From Parerythrobacter jejuensis (lineage in GTDB: Bacteria > Pseudomonadota > Alphaproteobacteria > Sphingomonadales > Sphingomonadaceae), in the NCBI RefSeq assembly GCF_039536765.1, contig NZ_BAAAZF010000001.1, forward strand, positions 2,687,501-2,751,500: a stretch of 64,000 bases of DNA, in the 5' to 3' direction. Positions 8,633-17,372 of this stretch are shown one piece after another (the first letter of the stretch is position 1; each line of letters opens with the position of its first letter). The position numbers and the translations under genes are program-made. Below the pieces are notes generated by a model, which searched no databases, was not told where the DNA came from, and worked only from the letters and a program-made list of their open reading frames with translations.

Positions 8633-9775
8633 TTAACCGACCGGCCGCGCCACCACATCGCCGAAACTCTGCGGCGGAGTATCGAGCCGGAACGGCCGTA
8701 GCCGCCCTCCTGTTTCGGCTGGTTGCTTACCGACCACATAGGTGTGAGCACGCGTTTCCAGCCCTTCGCCTGACAAGGTGATGCGAAGCAGTGGGATATA
8801 GACCGGCACTTTGCCCTGATGGATCAGGCGTACCTGGTTCAGCGGCAGGCGGATTTCACCGCTCACTACCTGGCGTTGGCCAGGCGCGATACGATCGATC
8901 GTATGGATTTGCGGCAAAGGCTTGTGGGGATCGGCAACCTGCTGGTCGATCGGCGCCTTGCTGTGGGCACTGGTCAGATCGCCCCCGACGACTAGGTCCG
9001 ACACCGGAACGCCGCCTCGATTGGTCACCACCAAGCGATAAGCGACCATCGCGTTCATGACGCTGCGGCTGACCCGAACCGCTTCAGCCTCGATCCGCAG
9101 ATCGTCGATCACAGACATGGCTGGTGATGGGGTCGGACGTGGCGAGAAAGCCGGAGGGGCAAGATCAGGAGCTGCTGATGCGATGCCGCTGCGGCGCCGC
9201 CAGAAAAAGGTTGCTCCGGCTATGACGACAATAAGTCCGGCGATCCAGAGGAGCCATGACCAGTCGCTCTCGCTACTTTGAAGTGGCTCGTCAGGCGCGG
9301 CTGGCCCGGACTGCGCCGACGGATCAGCCGGAATGGCGGTCGGCAAAGCGGAGGTGGGCCCTTGCGTCGATGTCGGTTCCGTCGGGCTGGCGCTTGATGT
9401 CGCGGCCGGAGCGGGCGTTACGGAAGGCTCGTTTGCCGCCCGGTCAGCTGCCGATGGTGTAGCTTGGCGGGTGGTTGGCGCAGCTGTCGTGGCCGAAGCG
9501 GGCGGCGTCCGGCCCGGGGTTGGGGATGGAGCAGGCGTCAGAATGGGTGCCGGTTGCGTGGCGGGTGCTGCAGGAGAAGGGGTTGGTTCATCGGTCGGGA
9601 TTGCGCGCGGAGCAATGGGGACGACGCCGCTGTCATCCACCGGGCCCTGTACCTCCGGCGTGGCGCTGGGTGTCGGTGCGGGTGGTAACTGGAAATCGCG
9701 CGCCGACTGCGCCTGTGCCGATGCGGGCAGCACAAGTGCAATCGCAAGGAGGGGAAGGGCAAGGTGCAGTTTCAT
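8633..9775 (-). CDS. exported Pro/Ala/Ser/Thr-rich membrane protein of unknown function
   Basis: 380 aa. A clear signal peptide covers residues ~1–22, ending ASAQAQ. A long low-complexity Pro/Ala/Ser/Thr linker of ~140 residues follows, then a membrane span (WLLWIAGLIVVIAGATFFW) with a basic WRRRS stop-transfer. A C-terminal ~160-residue domain, probably beta-rich, contains SVMNAMVAYRLVVTNRGG. Topology suggests the linker is periplasmic and the C-domain cytoplasmic. No family is recognised. The ATG at 9775 is chosen because the signal peptide begins there; a longer frame lies upstream. The gene is divergent from queF. Confidence 0.75.
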   Translation of the reverse strand: MKLHLALPLLAIALVLPASAQAQSARDFQLPPAPTPSATPEVQGPVDDSGVVPIAPRAIPTDEPTPSPAAPATQPAPILTPAPSPTPGRTPPASATTAAPTTRQATPSAADRAANEPSVTPAPAATSSASPTEPTSTQGPTSALPTAIPADPSAQSGPAAPDEPLQSSESDWSWLLWIAGLIVVIAGATFFWRRRSGIASAAPDLAPPAFSPRPTPSPAMSVIDDLRIEAEAVRVSRSVMNAMVAYRLVVTNRGGVPVSDLVVGGDLTSAHSKAPIDQQVADPHKPLPQIHTIDRIAPGQRQVVSGEIRLPLNQVRLIHQGKVPVYIPLLRITLSGEGLETRAHTYVVGKQPAETGGRLRPFRLDTPPQSFGDVVARPVG

Positions 9776-9828
9776 CGGTATTTCTTGATTTGTCGGTCGC
9801 GCAAACTGCGCTCCGATACGGCGCGCGC

Positions 9829-9856
9829 TGAATAGTCTGTTAATCACCCCGGTCAA
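9829..9856 (-). promoter_or_regulatory. putative sigma70 promoter for the 8633–9775 gene
   Basis: On the minus strand a TTGACC –35 (9851–9856) and a TATTCA –10 (9829–9834) are separated by 16 nt. The start codon is ~53 nt downstream of the –10 element. Assigned by eye from consensus only. Confidence 0.45.
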
Positions 9857-9900
9857 TCGGGCAGCTTGTGTTGTGGCTGCGATCACGGCAGATGCGCGGC

Positions 9901-10374
9901 ATGAGCGACACACACAAACCCGCACAAGGGCAGCCGCAATTCCTCGGCAAGCAGAGCGCCTTGCCCGCTTCGCCAGATCAGGCGGTGCTCGACTATGTTC
10001 CCAATCCACGCGCAGGATCGCTGTATCTGGTGCGCTTCGCCGCGCCCGAATTCACGTCGCTGTGCCCTGTCACCAGCGCGCCCGATTTCGCGCATCTCGT
10101 GATCGACTACGCGCCAGGTGAAACGATCGTCGAATCGAAGAGCCTCAAGCTCTTCCTTGGCAGCTTCCGCAATCACAATGGCTTTCACGAAGACGTGACC
10201 GTCGGCATTGGTCAGCGGCTGGCGGACGAGATGAGGCCGCGCTGGCTGCGGATCGGCGGTTACTGGTATCCGCGCGGGGGCATTCCGATTGACGTGTTCT
10301 GGCAAACAGGGGCGCCACCCGAAGGGCTTTGGGTGCCCGAGCAAGGGGTGGCGGGTTATCGCGGAAGAGGCTAG
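9901..10374 (+). CDS. queF: 7-cyano-7-deazaguanine reductase (preQ1 synthase)
   Basis: 157 aa short (unimodular) QueF, reducing preQ0 to preQ1 with NADPH in queuosine biosynthesis. The thioimide-forming Cys55 lies in TSLCPVT, Asp62 follows in PDFAH, and the family signature ESKSLKL is at residues 78–84, followed by RNHNGFHED. The ATG at 9901 is chosen because MSDTHKP begins the conserved length; upstream in-frame Mets lack support. No preQ1 riboswitch is evident in the 125 nt before it. Confidence 0.95.
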   Translation: MSDTHKPAQGQPQFLGKQSALPASPDQAVLDYVPNPRAGSLYLVRFAAPEFTSLCPVTSAPDFAHLVIDYAPGETIVESKSLKLFLGSFRNHNGFHEDVTVGIGQRLADEMRPRWLRIGGYWYPRGGIPIDVFWQTGAPPEGLWVPEQGVAGYRGRG

Positions 10375-10399
10375 CGTTCGCCGGTAACGGGGGAAGGCA

Positions 10400-11902
10400 A
10401 TGGGGAAATGGCTGCTCGGCTTGCTGGCACTTCTGGCGCTCGCGCTGGGCGTGGGGGCCTATGTTTTCCTGCAACGGGTCGAGATCGTCGACTATCCCAA
10501 GCCGATCCGGGTCGAAACCGAAGCCGAAATTCCTGATAGCGAAAGTGTTATAGTAACCTCCATCGGCATCCCGCTGGATGTCATCCGGCGCGGCTTGGAG
10601 AAAGACGTTCCACGCACGTTGTGGTCGATCGACGAGCGGCGCGACAACTGTGTGCCGCGCCAGAATATCCGCGTGCTGGGCCGGCAAATTGCCCGCACGC
10701 CCAAGGTCAAATGCCGCATCACGGGTGACGCTCGCCGTGGCGCGATCCAGCTGCGTGGTGCGGGCAATCGGCTGGTTGCGCGTTTCCCTGTGACGGCGAC
10801 GGTGCGCGCGCGCGATATTGGGGGAGTGATCAAGCAGGAAACCGCCACTGCAACGGCCATGATGGAAGTCGCGACCCGCTTCACAGTGACAGGCAATTGG
10901 CGGCCCAAGGCCGATGTCGATCTGAACTATCGCTGGGTGCGCGAGCCGGGCATCGATATTCTGGGGCAACGCGTCACTTTCACCAAACCGGCCAACCGCG
11001 AGCTTCGCAAGATCCTGCGCGGAGTCGAGGCGAGCCTGCAACGGCAGGTGGCACGGGAGCCTATTCGACCGAAAGTCGCCAAATTGTGGTCGAGCGGTTT
11101 TACCCGTGTGTCACTCAGCAGGGAAAACCCGCCCGTCTGGCTGACCATAGAGCCCAAGAGCACCGGCATCGGGGAATTCCGGGTAACCGGGCGCGAATTA
11201 CGGGCAGATGTCCTGCTCTCGGCCCAGACGCGGGTGTTTGTCGGCGAAGAGCCCGCGCCGCCAGTGGCATCGCCGCTCGGGCGCAATCGGGCGATCAGCG
11301 GCGGAACCGGCTTTGTCGCGACCGTCCCGGTATTGGCGGATTATGCAGAGCTGGAGCCAGTACTTCTGCGCGCGCTGACCAAGTTTGCCGAAAAGGGTCT
11401 CGAACGGGAAGATTTGGGGCGGATAGAGCTCGAGTTTGAGAGTGTCGAGGTTTACGCCACCACCGGGGGAAGGATTGCGGTCGGCGTAGTCTTGACCGCC
11501 CAGCCGGTCGGCAACCTGACCGGGCGCTGGAAAAAGACCAAGGGTGAGGTGTGGCTGACGGGCATGCCGGTGACCAAATCCGACAGTCAGATCGTGCGGA
11601 TCGATGATCTCAAGATTTTCGGCGACATGGACCAGACGACCGGAGATATTCTGATCCGCATTATCGACACTGATGACATTCGCTCGGAAATCGAAGCGGC
11701 ACTGGTCGAAAACTTCCAGAAGGATTATGATCGTATCCTGGCAAAGGTTCGCGACGGTTTGGCCAATGTGCCGGCTGGCGAAGCGTCGCTCTCCTTCACC
11801 TTGTCCTCCGTCACCCACGGCGAAATCGCGGCGACGGGCAGCGGTCTTTACATGCCGGTCGAAGCGAAAGGCGCGGTCGATATCGACATTCGTCTCGACT
11901 GA
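10400..11902 (+). CDS. DUF4403 family membrane-anchored protein
   Basis: 500 aa. Residues 3–23 form a single uncleaved signal anchor, and the rest is a large, probably periplasmic beta-rich region with repeated DLNYRW/PVWLTIEP-like strands characteristic of DUF4403. The family resembles lipid-binding tubular (BPI/TULIP-like) proteins by fold prediction, but no function is established. It starts 26 nt after queF and could be co-transcribed with it. There are few cysteines and no catalytic motif. Confidence 0.8.
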   Translation: MGKWLLGLLALLALALGVGAYVFLQRVEIVDYPKPIRVETEAEIPDSESVIVTSIGIPLDVIRRGLEKDVPRTLWSIDERRDNCVPRQNIRVLGRQIARTPKVKCRITGDARRGAIQLRGAGNRLVARFPVTATVRARDIGGVIKQETATATAMMEVATRFTVTGNWRPKADVDLNYRWVREPGIDILGQRVTFTKPANRELRKILRGVEASLQRQVAREPIRPKVAKLWSSGFTRVSLSRENPPVWLTIEPKSTGIGEFRVTGRELRADVLLSAQTRVFVGEEPAPPVASPLGRNRAISGGTGFVATVPVLADYAELEPVLLRALTKFAEKGLEREDLGRIELEFESVEVYATTGGRIAVGVVLTAQPVGNLTGRWKKTKGEVWLTGMPVTKSDSQIVRIDDLKIFGDMDQTTGDILIRIIDTDDIRSEIEAALVENFQKDYDRILAKVRDGLANVPAGEASLSFTLSSVTHGEIAATGSGLYMPVEAKGAVDIDIRLD

Positions 11903-11961
11903 CAGGCCCCGGGGATTCTTGGCCGAAGCCAATATCGCAATATGCGCTGGGATTGGGAAAA

Positions 11962-12037
11962 TGGTGCCGGCTGCAGGAGTCGAACCCGCGGCCTGATGAT
12001 TACAAATCAACTGCTCTACCAACTGAGCTAAGCCGGC
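11962..12037 (-). tRNA. tRNA-Thr(TGT)
   Basis: 76 nt including an encoded CCA. On the minus strand the acceptor GCCGGCT pairs with AGCCGGC, the D-arm is GCTC…GAGC, the anticodon loop is TTTGTAA with anticodon TGT, and the T-arm contains TTCGACT. The anticodon stem GTTGA/TCATC has one T·T mismatch at its second pair, and the T-stem has one G·T wobble. Otherwise complete. Confidence 0.95.
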
Positions 12038-12088
12038 CCATATTCGTGCAGGAACGATGACGTTCCCGGTTGCGAAGCGCCCGTTGCT

Positions 12089-12970
12089 TCAAACTGCGCC
12101 GAATGTCCAGCCCTCGGTGCGTGCAATTTTGTCCGAAAGTCCTTCTGGAGCCCATCGTGCCGGTTCATCGGCCACCTTACGCAGCCACGCGGCGGTCAGG
12201 AGCGCGTCCGAGCTGTGGTCGTCGATAGGGCCGCTTTCGCCGACGCCAGCACATCCGAGTGCCTTCAATGCGATATCGAGTTCCTCACAGCTCCTGATCT
12301 TGCTGCGCGCCGCGGATCTTTGTGCTTCGAGCGCGGCAAGCGTGGTGTAGATTTCGACGATGACGGAGCCGCTGGAAGGCAGAGGGTCAACCGGCCATAC
12401 CGGGATCGCACCGCCAAGCTGGTGCAACAGGCGCATGCCGGTCAGGCTGGATTTTCCGACTTGCGCAGCACCAACCAGATTGAAATTGGAATAGGGCTTG
12501 CACCCCATCTTGCCCTGCCTGTGCTCGGTGACCCGGAAACGGCCGCGCCCGTGCTCGGCACCATCGCATCGAAACCGTTGGCCTTCCCGCCCGCCGGAAC
12601 GGCGATAATAGGTCGACAATTGAGGGTGATCGACGAAGCTGCTCGCTTCCAGGTGGGGGTCATCGGCGCAGATCTGGTCGATCATGGCCCAGAGCGATCG
12701 TGCATCGGGCGGGCTCTCGTCTGTGCCCGGGAAATAGGCGTCGCAATCGGCAAAGGGCAGGGCAATGCCCAAGTCCATTCCCACCAGCGTATTGGCCGGT
12801 AGGTCTTCGCGCAGCAGGTGCAGGATGTCTTCGCGCGCCCAGTTGCGGCCGGGCGCGATCAGGACAGGCGGCCCACTCCCGGCCACGGCAATGGCGGCTG
12901 CTATCCCTTTTTGCCGAGGGCCCTTCGCGCCGGACCAGTCGATTGCCAGGAAATGGTCAAACCTAGCCAT
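12089..12970 (-). CDS. DUF429-like predicted nuclease-fold protein
   Basis: 293 aa cytosolic protein. The N-terminus FLAIDWSGAKG and later VGMDLGIALPF resemble the acidic strands of RNase H-fold proteins of the DUF429 type, and a C-terminal DDHSSDALLTAAWLR supplies further acidic residues. That would fit metal-dependent nucleic-acid chemistry, but activity is not demonstrated for the family. The start at 12970 overlaps the rarA stop by 8 nt (ATGGCTAG), indicating translational coupling with a replication-repair gene. Confidence 0.7.
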   Translation of the reverse strand: MARFDHFLAIDWSGAKGPRQKGIAAAIAVAGSGPPVLIAPGRNWAREDILHLLREDLPANTLVGMDLGIALPFADCDAYFPGTDESPPDARSLWAMIDQICADDPHLEASSFVDHPQLSTYYRRSGGREGQRFRCDGAEHGRGRFRVTEHRQGKMGCKPYSNFNLVGAAQVGKSSLTGMRLLHQLGGAIPVWPVDPLPSSGSVIVEIYTTLAALEAQRSAARSKIRSCEELDIALKALGCAGVGESGPIDDHSSDALLTAAWLRKVADEPARWAPEGLSDKIARTEGWTFGAV

Positions 12971-14285
12971 CGGTGCGATCGCGACGCAGCTTGTCCCAAT
13001 AGGCGATCCGTTCCCGGACCTTGCGTTCAAAACCGCGCTCTACCGGTGTGTAGAAGGTCTGCGGTTCCATCTCCTCGGGCCAGTAATTGTCGCCCGAGAA
13101 GCCCTCGTCAGCTTCGTGGTCGTAGCTATACCCTTTGCCGTATCCGATATCTTTCATCAGCTTGGTCGGGGCATTGAGGATATTTTGCGGCGGCATCAGG
13201 CTGCCGGTTTCCTTCGCGCTGCGAAAGGCGGCTTTCTGCGCGACATAGGCGGCGTTCGATTTGGGCGCGGTGGCCAGAAAGAGGCAGGCCTGAACAATCG
13301 CGAGCTCGCCCTCGGGCGACCCGAGAAATTCATAGGCGTCTTTCGCGGCGAGGCATTGCACCAGCGCTTGCGGATCGGCGAGGCCGATATCTTCGCTCGC
13401 AAACCTTACTAGGCGGCGCAGAACGTAGAGAGGTTCTTCGCCTGCCGTCAGCATCCGCGCCATATAGTACAAGGCTGCCTGCGGATCGGAGCCGCGCAGG
13501 CTTTTGTGCAGCGCGGAGATTAGATTGTAATGGCCTTCGCGATCCTTGTCGTAAACCGCGACCCGGCGTTGCAGGAACTGGCCGAGCTCAACCGGACCCA
13601 ATGGCTCCGCGATTTTCGCGTTGTAAAGTGTTTCGGCCTGGTTGAGCAGGAACCGCCCGTCGCCATCCGCGCTGGCAATCAGCGCTTCACGGGCGTCCTC
13701 GGTCAGGGGCAAGGAGCCTTCCAGTTCTTCTCCCCGCGCAAGGAGCTTGGCCAGCGCCTCTGCATCCAGCCGGTGCAGGATCAGCACTTGGGCGCGGCTC
13801 AACAGCGCAGCATTGAGCTCGAAACTGGGGTTCTCCGTCGTCGCGCCAACCAGCGTGACTGTGCCGCGCTCGACAAAGGGGAGGAAGCCGTCCTGCTGGG
13901 CCCGGTTGAAACGGTGGATCTCGTCCACGAACAGCAGTGTTTTCTGACCCGCACCCGCCATTTTGTCAGCCTCGGCAAAGGCTTTCTTGAGGTCGGCGAC
14001 ACCAGAAAAGACCGCGCTGATCGAAACGAACCGCATGCCCACGGCATCGGCCAATAGGCGCGCGGTACTGGTCTTGCCCGTGCCGGGTGGACCCCACAGC
14101 ACCATGCTGGAAAGCTTGCCTGCCGCAACCATGCGCCCGATCGCCCCTTCCGGCCCGGTCAGGTGTTCCTGCCCGATTACTTCATCCAGCGTGCGTGGCC
14201 GCAAGCGGTCGGCGAGAGGAGCATCCTCGCGCGGTTCGTCCTGCGCGGCAGAGGGCAGGGAGGCATCACCAAACAGATCGGACAT
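12963..14285 (-). CDS. rarA: replication-associated recombination protein A (AAA+ ATPase)
   Basis: 440 aa MgsA/RarA/WRNIP1-type clamp-loader-like ATPase acting at stalled replication forks. Walker A is GPPGTGKT (residues 65–72) and Walker B is LLFVDEIHRF (about residue 120). Sensor 1 (GATTENPSF) and the family's C-terminal MARMLTAGEEPLYVLRRLVRFASED block are present. Start at ATG 14285; the longer upstream frame runs through the PadR gene and is not real. Divergent from padR across 109 nt that contain a palindromic operator. Confidence 0.94.
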   Translation of the reverse strand: MSDLFGDASLPSAAQDEPREDAPLADRLRPRTLDEVIGQEHLTGPEGAIGRMVAAGKLSSMVLWGPPGTGKTSTARLLADAVGMRFVSISAVFSGVADLKKAFAEADKMAGAGQKTLLFVDEIHRFNRAQQDGFLPFVERGTVTLVGATTENPSFELNAALLSRAQVLILHRLDAEALAKLLARGEELEGSLPLTEDAREALIASADGDGRFLLNQAETLYNAKIAEPLGPVELGQFLQRRVAVYDKDREGHYNLISALHKSLRGSDPQAALYYMARMLTAGEEPLYVLRRLVRFASEDIGLADPQALVQCLAAKDAYEFLGSPEGELAIVQACLFLATAPKSNAAYVAQKAAFRSAKETGSLMPPQNILNAPTKLMKDIGYGKGYSYDHEADEGFSGDNYWPEEMEPQTFYTPVERGFERKVRERIAYWDKLRRDRTDG

Positions 14286-14330
14286 TGGTCGATCCCCATA
14301 AGACGTTAGGCAGATATTGCCATCCGCCTC

Positions 14331-14358
14331 TTGCAATGATGCATCTAAGATATATCTT
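14331..14358 (+). promoter_or_regulatory. putative padR promoter
   Basis: TTGCAA (14331–14336) and TATCTT (14353–14358) are separated by 16 nt and lie ~37 nt before the padR ATG. The –10 element forms the right half of the palindrome below, which fits repression by operator occupancy. Assigned by eye. Confidence 0.45.
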
Positions 14359-14370
14359 AAGCATATCTTT
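14346..14370. promoter_or_regulatory. palindromic operator, probably for the adjacent PadR regulator
   Basis: TAAGATATATCTTA (14346–14359) is a perfect 14-bp palindrome. The next 12 bases repeat it imperfectly (AAGCATATCTTT, 14359–14370), so two sites sit one helical turn apart. They lie between rarA and padR, over the likely padR –10. PadR proteins commonly autoregulate through such AT-rich dyads; assignment to this protein is inference. Confidence 0.6.
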
Positions 14371-14394
14371 TGAGCCCCCCACAGGAGAGAGAAT

Positions 14395-15048
14395 ATGCAT
14401 GGACGCAAAAATCGCAGGAAGATGGCCAAAGGTACCTGGCCCTTCATCGCCATGATGGCCGCCAATTCGGGCAACAACTGGTCACGCAATTTCGGGTCGG
14501 ACGGCCCGTTTGGCGCGGATGGCCCCTTTGGCCCGGGCGGGCCGTTCGGCGGCGGAGGCAGACGCAATCGTAGGCGTGGCCGCATGTTCGGCTCGGGCGA
14601 GTTGCGGCTGACCCTGCTGATGCTGATCGGCGACGAATCGCGCCATGGTTATGAACTGATCAAGGCGATTGGGGAAATGACCGGCGGTGAATATGAACCA
14701 AGCCCGGGCGCAGTCTACCCGACGCTGGCTTTGCTGGCCGATGAAGGCGTGATCAAGGAAGCCAAGGCCAAGGGCAAAGGTGACGATGCCCGCAAGGCCT
14801 TCGAAGTCACCAAGGCCGGCAAGGAAGAGCTGGCAGAGCGTGAGGACGAGATCGCAGATATCATCGCTCGGCTGACCGCGATGCAGGGTGGTGACGAGCC
14901 CAAGGGCGCACCAGAACTGTTCCGCGCGATGGGCAACCTCGCCGGCGTTTTGAAGAACCGTTATCGCAGTGGCGGTTTCAAGCAGGACGATGTCGAAGAG
15001 ATTGTCGACCTGATCGACGAGCTGGCCAAGAAGATCGAGCGGCTCTGA
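14395..15048 (+). CDS. PadR-family transcriptional regulator (YqjI/NfeR-like)
   Basis: 217 aa. The winged-helix domain (about residues 65–140) carries ELRLTLLMLIGDESRHGYELIKAI and PSPGAVYPTLALL, very close to YqjI-type PadR proteins; a helical dimerisation region follows. The N-terminal ~60 residues are Gly/Phe/Pro/Asp-rich with a GPFG repeat and an RRNRRRGR patch. E. coli YqjI has a His/Cys-rich metal-binding tail there, which is absent here. AGGAG lies 7 nt before the ATG. Two paralogous membrane-protein genes follow on the same strand and are likely regulated with it. Confidence 0.88.
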   Translation: MHGRKNRRKMAKGTWPFIAMMAANSGNNWSRNFGSDGPFGADGPFGPGGPFGGGGRRNRRRGRMFGSGELRLTLLMLIGDESRHGYELIKAIGEMTGGEYEPSPGAVYPTLALLADEGVIKEAKAKGKGDDARKAFEVTKAGKEELAEREDEIADIIARLTAMQGGDEPKGAPELFRAMGNLAGVLKNRYRSGGFKQDDVEEIVDLIDELAKKIERL

Positions 15049-15159
15049 CGCGACGCAAGCCGCTCGGTTGATTAACCGGTTTGGCCGCCACGAACCGGCA
15101 TGGTAGAAATCCCCTCCATGAGTTGCCCTGAAACAGGCGACCAAATGGAGGGGATAGCC

Positions 15160-15588
15160 ATGAATACAATCGAACCGACCAAAACGCCTTGGCACCTATG
15201 GGTTGTCGGGATTTTGACCTTGCTGTGGAATGCCGTCGGCATCTTCAGCTATATGATGACCCGGCTCGACAAGCTTGAAGATCTGGGCATGACGCCAGAC
15301 CAAATCGCCTTTTTCGAGACTTTCCCCGCATGGGCCAATTCGCTTTGGGCCATGGGTGTGTGGGGTGCGTTTTTCGGATCGGTCCTGATGCTGCTGCGCT
15401 CGCGCTGGGCCGTCATATCGATCGCCATTTCAATCGTCGGCCTTGTCGGCACCACAATCTACCAGAATTTCATGATCGAGGTTCCGGAAGAGCTGCAAAG
15501 TCTCGGCCTCAACCTCACGATCTGGGTCACGACGCTGTTCATGATGTGGTACGCGCTGAAGATGCGCCGCGAGGGCGTTCTGCGCTAG
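15160..15588 (+). CDS. small multi-pass membrane protein (paralogue of 15640–16095)
   Basis: 142 aa, with four hydrophobic segments near residues 12–34, 55–78, 82–102 and 112–132. It opens with TPWHLWVVG…LLWN and ends MRREGVLR; the next gene shares both ends and the same hydropathy. GGAGGGG lies about 7 nt before the ATG. No enzyme or transporter motif is visible. The family resembles hypothetical membrane proteins of sphingomonads and related bacteria. Position downstream of padR suggests it may be a PadR target. Confidence 0.72.
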   Translation: MNTIEPTKTPWHLWVVGILTLLWNAVGIFSYMMTRLDKLEDLGMTPDQIAFFETFPAWANSLWAMGVWGAFFGSVLMLLRSRWAVISIAISIVGLVGTTIYQNFMIEVPEELQSLGLNLTIWVTTLFMMWYALKMRREGVLR

Positions 15589-15639
15589 GGTTCTTGCAGT
15601 TCATTTTGCTTGCTCGTGGTTTCACGGGAGGAGAAGATT

Positions 15640-16095
15640 GTGGCTGATACTGATCGAAACACTGCCCCGTGGCATGTGTGGGTAGTGGGATTGCTGGCGC
15701 TGTTCTGGAACGGCTTCGGTGCCACCGACTACACGATGACGCAGACTGAAAACCGCGGTTGGTTTGAAAGCATGGGCTTCGATGCAGGGACGACTGATGC
15801 CATACTCGCTTTCATGGACAGTGCCCCGATGTGGACGCACGCTGCCTGGGCGCTTGGCGTTTGGGGCGGTGTGCTGGCTGCGATTCTGCTGATGATGCGC
15901 AACAAGCTGGCCGTACCGGTGTTTGCTGTATCGCTGCTCGGCGCATTTCTGGGCCTCGTCAATTACTGGACCGCAGATTACCCGCCCGAGCTGCGACAGA
16001 TCGCCGACAGTTCAATGATGTATATCGTCGTCTTAATTGCGGCTTTTTGGCTGTTTTATGCCTACCGCATGAAAACTGCTGGAGTGCTTCGCTAG
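15640..16095 (+). CDS. small multi-pass membrane protein (paralogue of 15160–15588)
   Basis: 151 aa from GTG at 15640, preceded by GGGAGGAG. A TTG 30 nt upstream is in frame but the Shine–Dalgarno favours the GTG. Four hydrophobic segments, opening APWHVWVVG…LFWN and ending MKTAGVLR, mirror the preceding gene, so the pair arose by tandem duplication with considerable divergence. It ends 3 nt from the convergent glycosyltransferase stop. Function unknown. Confidence 0.72.
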   Translation: MADTDRNTAPWHVWVVGLLALFWNGFGATDYTMTQTENRGWFESMGFDAGTTDAILAFMDSAPMWTHAAWALGVWGGVLAAILLMMRNKLAVPVFAVSLLGAFLGLVNYWTADYPPELRQIADSSMMYIVVLIAAFWLFYAYRMKTAGVLR

Positions 16096-16098
16096 TCG

Positions 16099-17256
16099 CT
16101 AGTCCTTTGCGATCCGCAGATAGGTATCGACCACCGCCTGGTTGATCGCATCCCAGCTATAGGCGCGACTGCGTTTCTCGCCCGCTTTGCCGTGTGCGAG
16201 GCGCAGGGCGTCGTCAGCGCAATAGGGGGCGAGCGCCTCGGCAAATGCTTCAGTGTCACCCGGCGTAATGAGCTGGCCCGACTCTCCGTCCGCTACCAGG
16301 CTCGTACTGCCCGTGGCGGAAGCTGCCACGACAGGAAGGCCGCTCGCCATCGCTTCCAGGGTCACATTGCCGAAGGTTTCGGTGATGGAGGGGTTGAGGA
16401 AGATATCGGCGCTGGCCAATGCCCGTCCCAGGTCACGCCCGGTCTGGAAGCCGGCAAACGTTCCGCCCGGCAGCGCCTTTTCGAACCATTCGCGCGCTGG
16501 CCCGTCTCCGATCACCAGAACCTTGTGCGGAACCTGCTTTTTGCGCAGCGCGATGATGCTGTCGGCGAAGACATCGAGGCCTTTTTCCATCACCAGCCTA
16601 CCGAGGAAAGCGATGGCGACATCTTCGTCGGCGAGGCCAAGGCTGCGGCGCCATTCCAGATCGCGGCGCGACGGGTCGAATACATCGCGATCCACGCCGC
16701 GGGTCCATAGCCCGATGTCGGTGTGCATGCCCTGGGCGATCAGTTCATCGATCATGCTTTCAGAAGGTGCCACAAGCGCGTCACAACGGTTGTAGAACCG
16801 GCGCATAATGCCTTCGACCGCGGGTTCGAGGAATGCGAGCCCGTAATAGCGCGGGTAGGTTTCGAACCGCGTGTGGACCGATGCCACTACGGGAATATTA
16901 TTCTTCTGCGCCCATTTCAGAGCCGCATGTCCGGTTGGATCAGGAGAGGAAAGATGCACCATGTTGGGCTTGAACGCCTCCAGCGCCGCGCGCGCCTTGG
17001 CATTAAGGCCAAGAGGCATGCGATATTCGCCGCGCCCCTTCACCGGCATCCGCACATTGGGGACGTCAAACAATTCGCCGGTTGCTTCGAAATCGGGCTC
17101 CGCCACTTTGGGGGAGAACACACGCACGGCTGCGCCCTGCTTCAGCAGGTAGCCCACCAACCGGTTCAGTGCCTGGTTCGCCCCGTCGCGGGTATAATTA
17201 TAGTTCCCGCTAAACAGCGCAATCCGAAGATCGCTCGTTTCCATCATTCGCGCCAT
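16099..17256 (-). CDS. GT4-family glycosyltransferase
   Basis: About 385 aa, GT-B fold. The N-domain has FSGNYNYTRDGANQALNRL for acceptor binding. The C-domain has FLGRLVMEKGLD, the donor loop, and the E-x7-E motif region (SITETFGNVTLEAMASGLPVV). It resembles alpha-mannosyltransferases of the MgtA type and SqdX-like lipid glycosyltransferases; donor and acceptor cannot be decided. ATG at 17256 is used; ATGs at 17247 and 17244 are equally possible, and none has a strong Shine–Dalgarno. Monocistronic and divergent from serC. Confidence 0.85.
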   Translation of the reverse strand: MARMMETSDLRIALFSGNYNYTRDGANQALNRLVGYLLKQGAAVRVFSPKVAEPDFEATGELFDVPNVRMPVKGRGEYRMPLGLNAKARAALEAFKPNMVHLSSPDPTGHAALKWAQKNNIPVVASVHTRFETYPRYYGLAFLEPAVEGIMRRFYNRCDALVAPSESMIDELIAQGMHTDIGLWTRGVDRDVFDPSRRDLEWRRSLGLADEDVAIAFLGRLVMEKGLDVFADSIIALRKKQVPHKVLVIGDGPAREWFEKALPGGTFAGFQTGRDLGRALASADIFLNPSITETFGNVTLEAMASGLPVVAASATGSTSLVADGESGQLITPGDTEAFAEALAPYCADDALRLAHGKAGEKRSRAYSWDAINQAVVDTYLRIAKD

Positions 17257-17372
17257 AAGCAACCCGACGTCGCTTGGCGAGAGGGTGTTGATCCGATGCG
17301 GAAATCATTCTGTCGATGCAATCCTATGCATGCTTGACTTGCTGCAGCGCAACATTAGTGCGGCCAGTGGGC

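Noticed and set aside
9776-9900. preQ1 riboswitch before queF
   Set aside because: No C-rich pseudoknot core or A-rich tail next to the Shine–Dalgarno was found.
12089-13030. Longer start at 13030 for the DUF429-like gene
   Set aside because: The extra 20 residues lie within rarA and would be unusual; ATG 12970 begins the conserved strand and overlaps the rarA stop by 8 nt.
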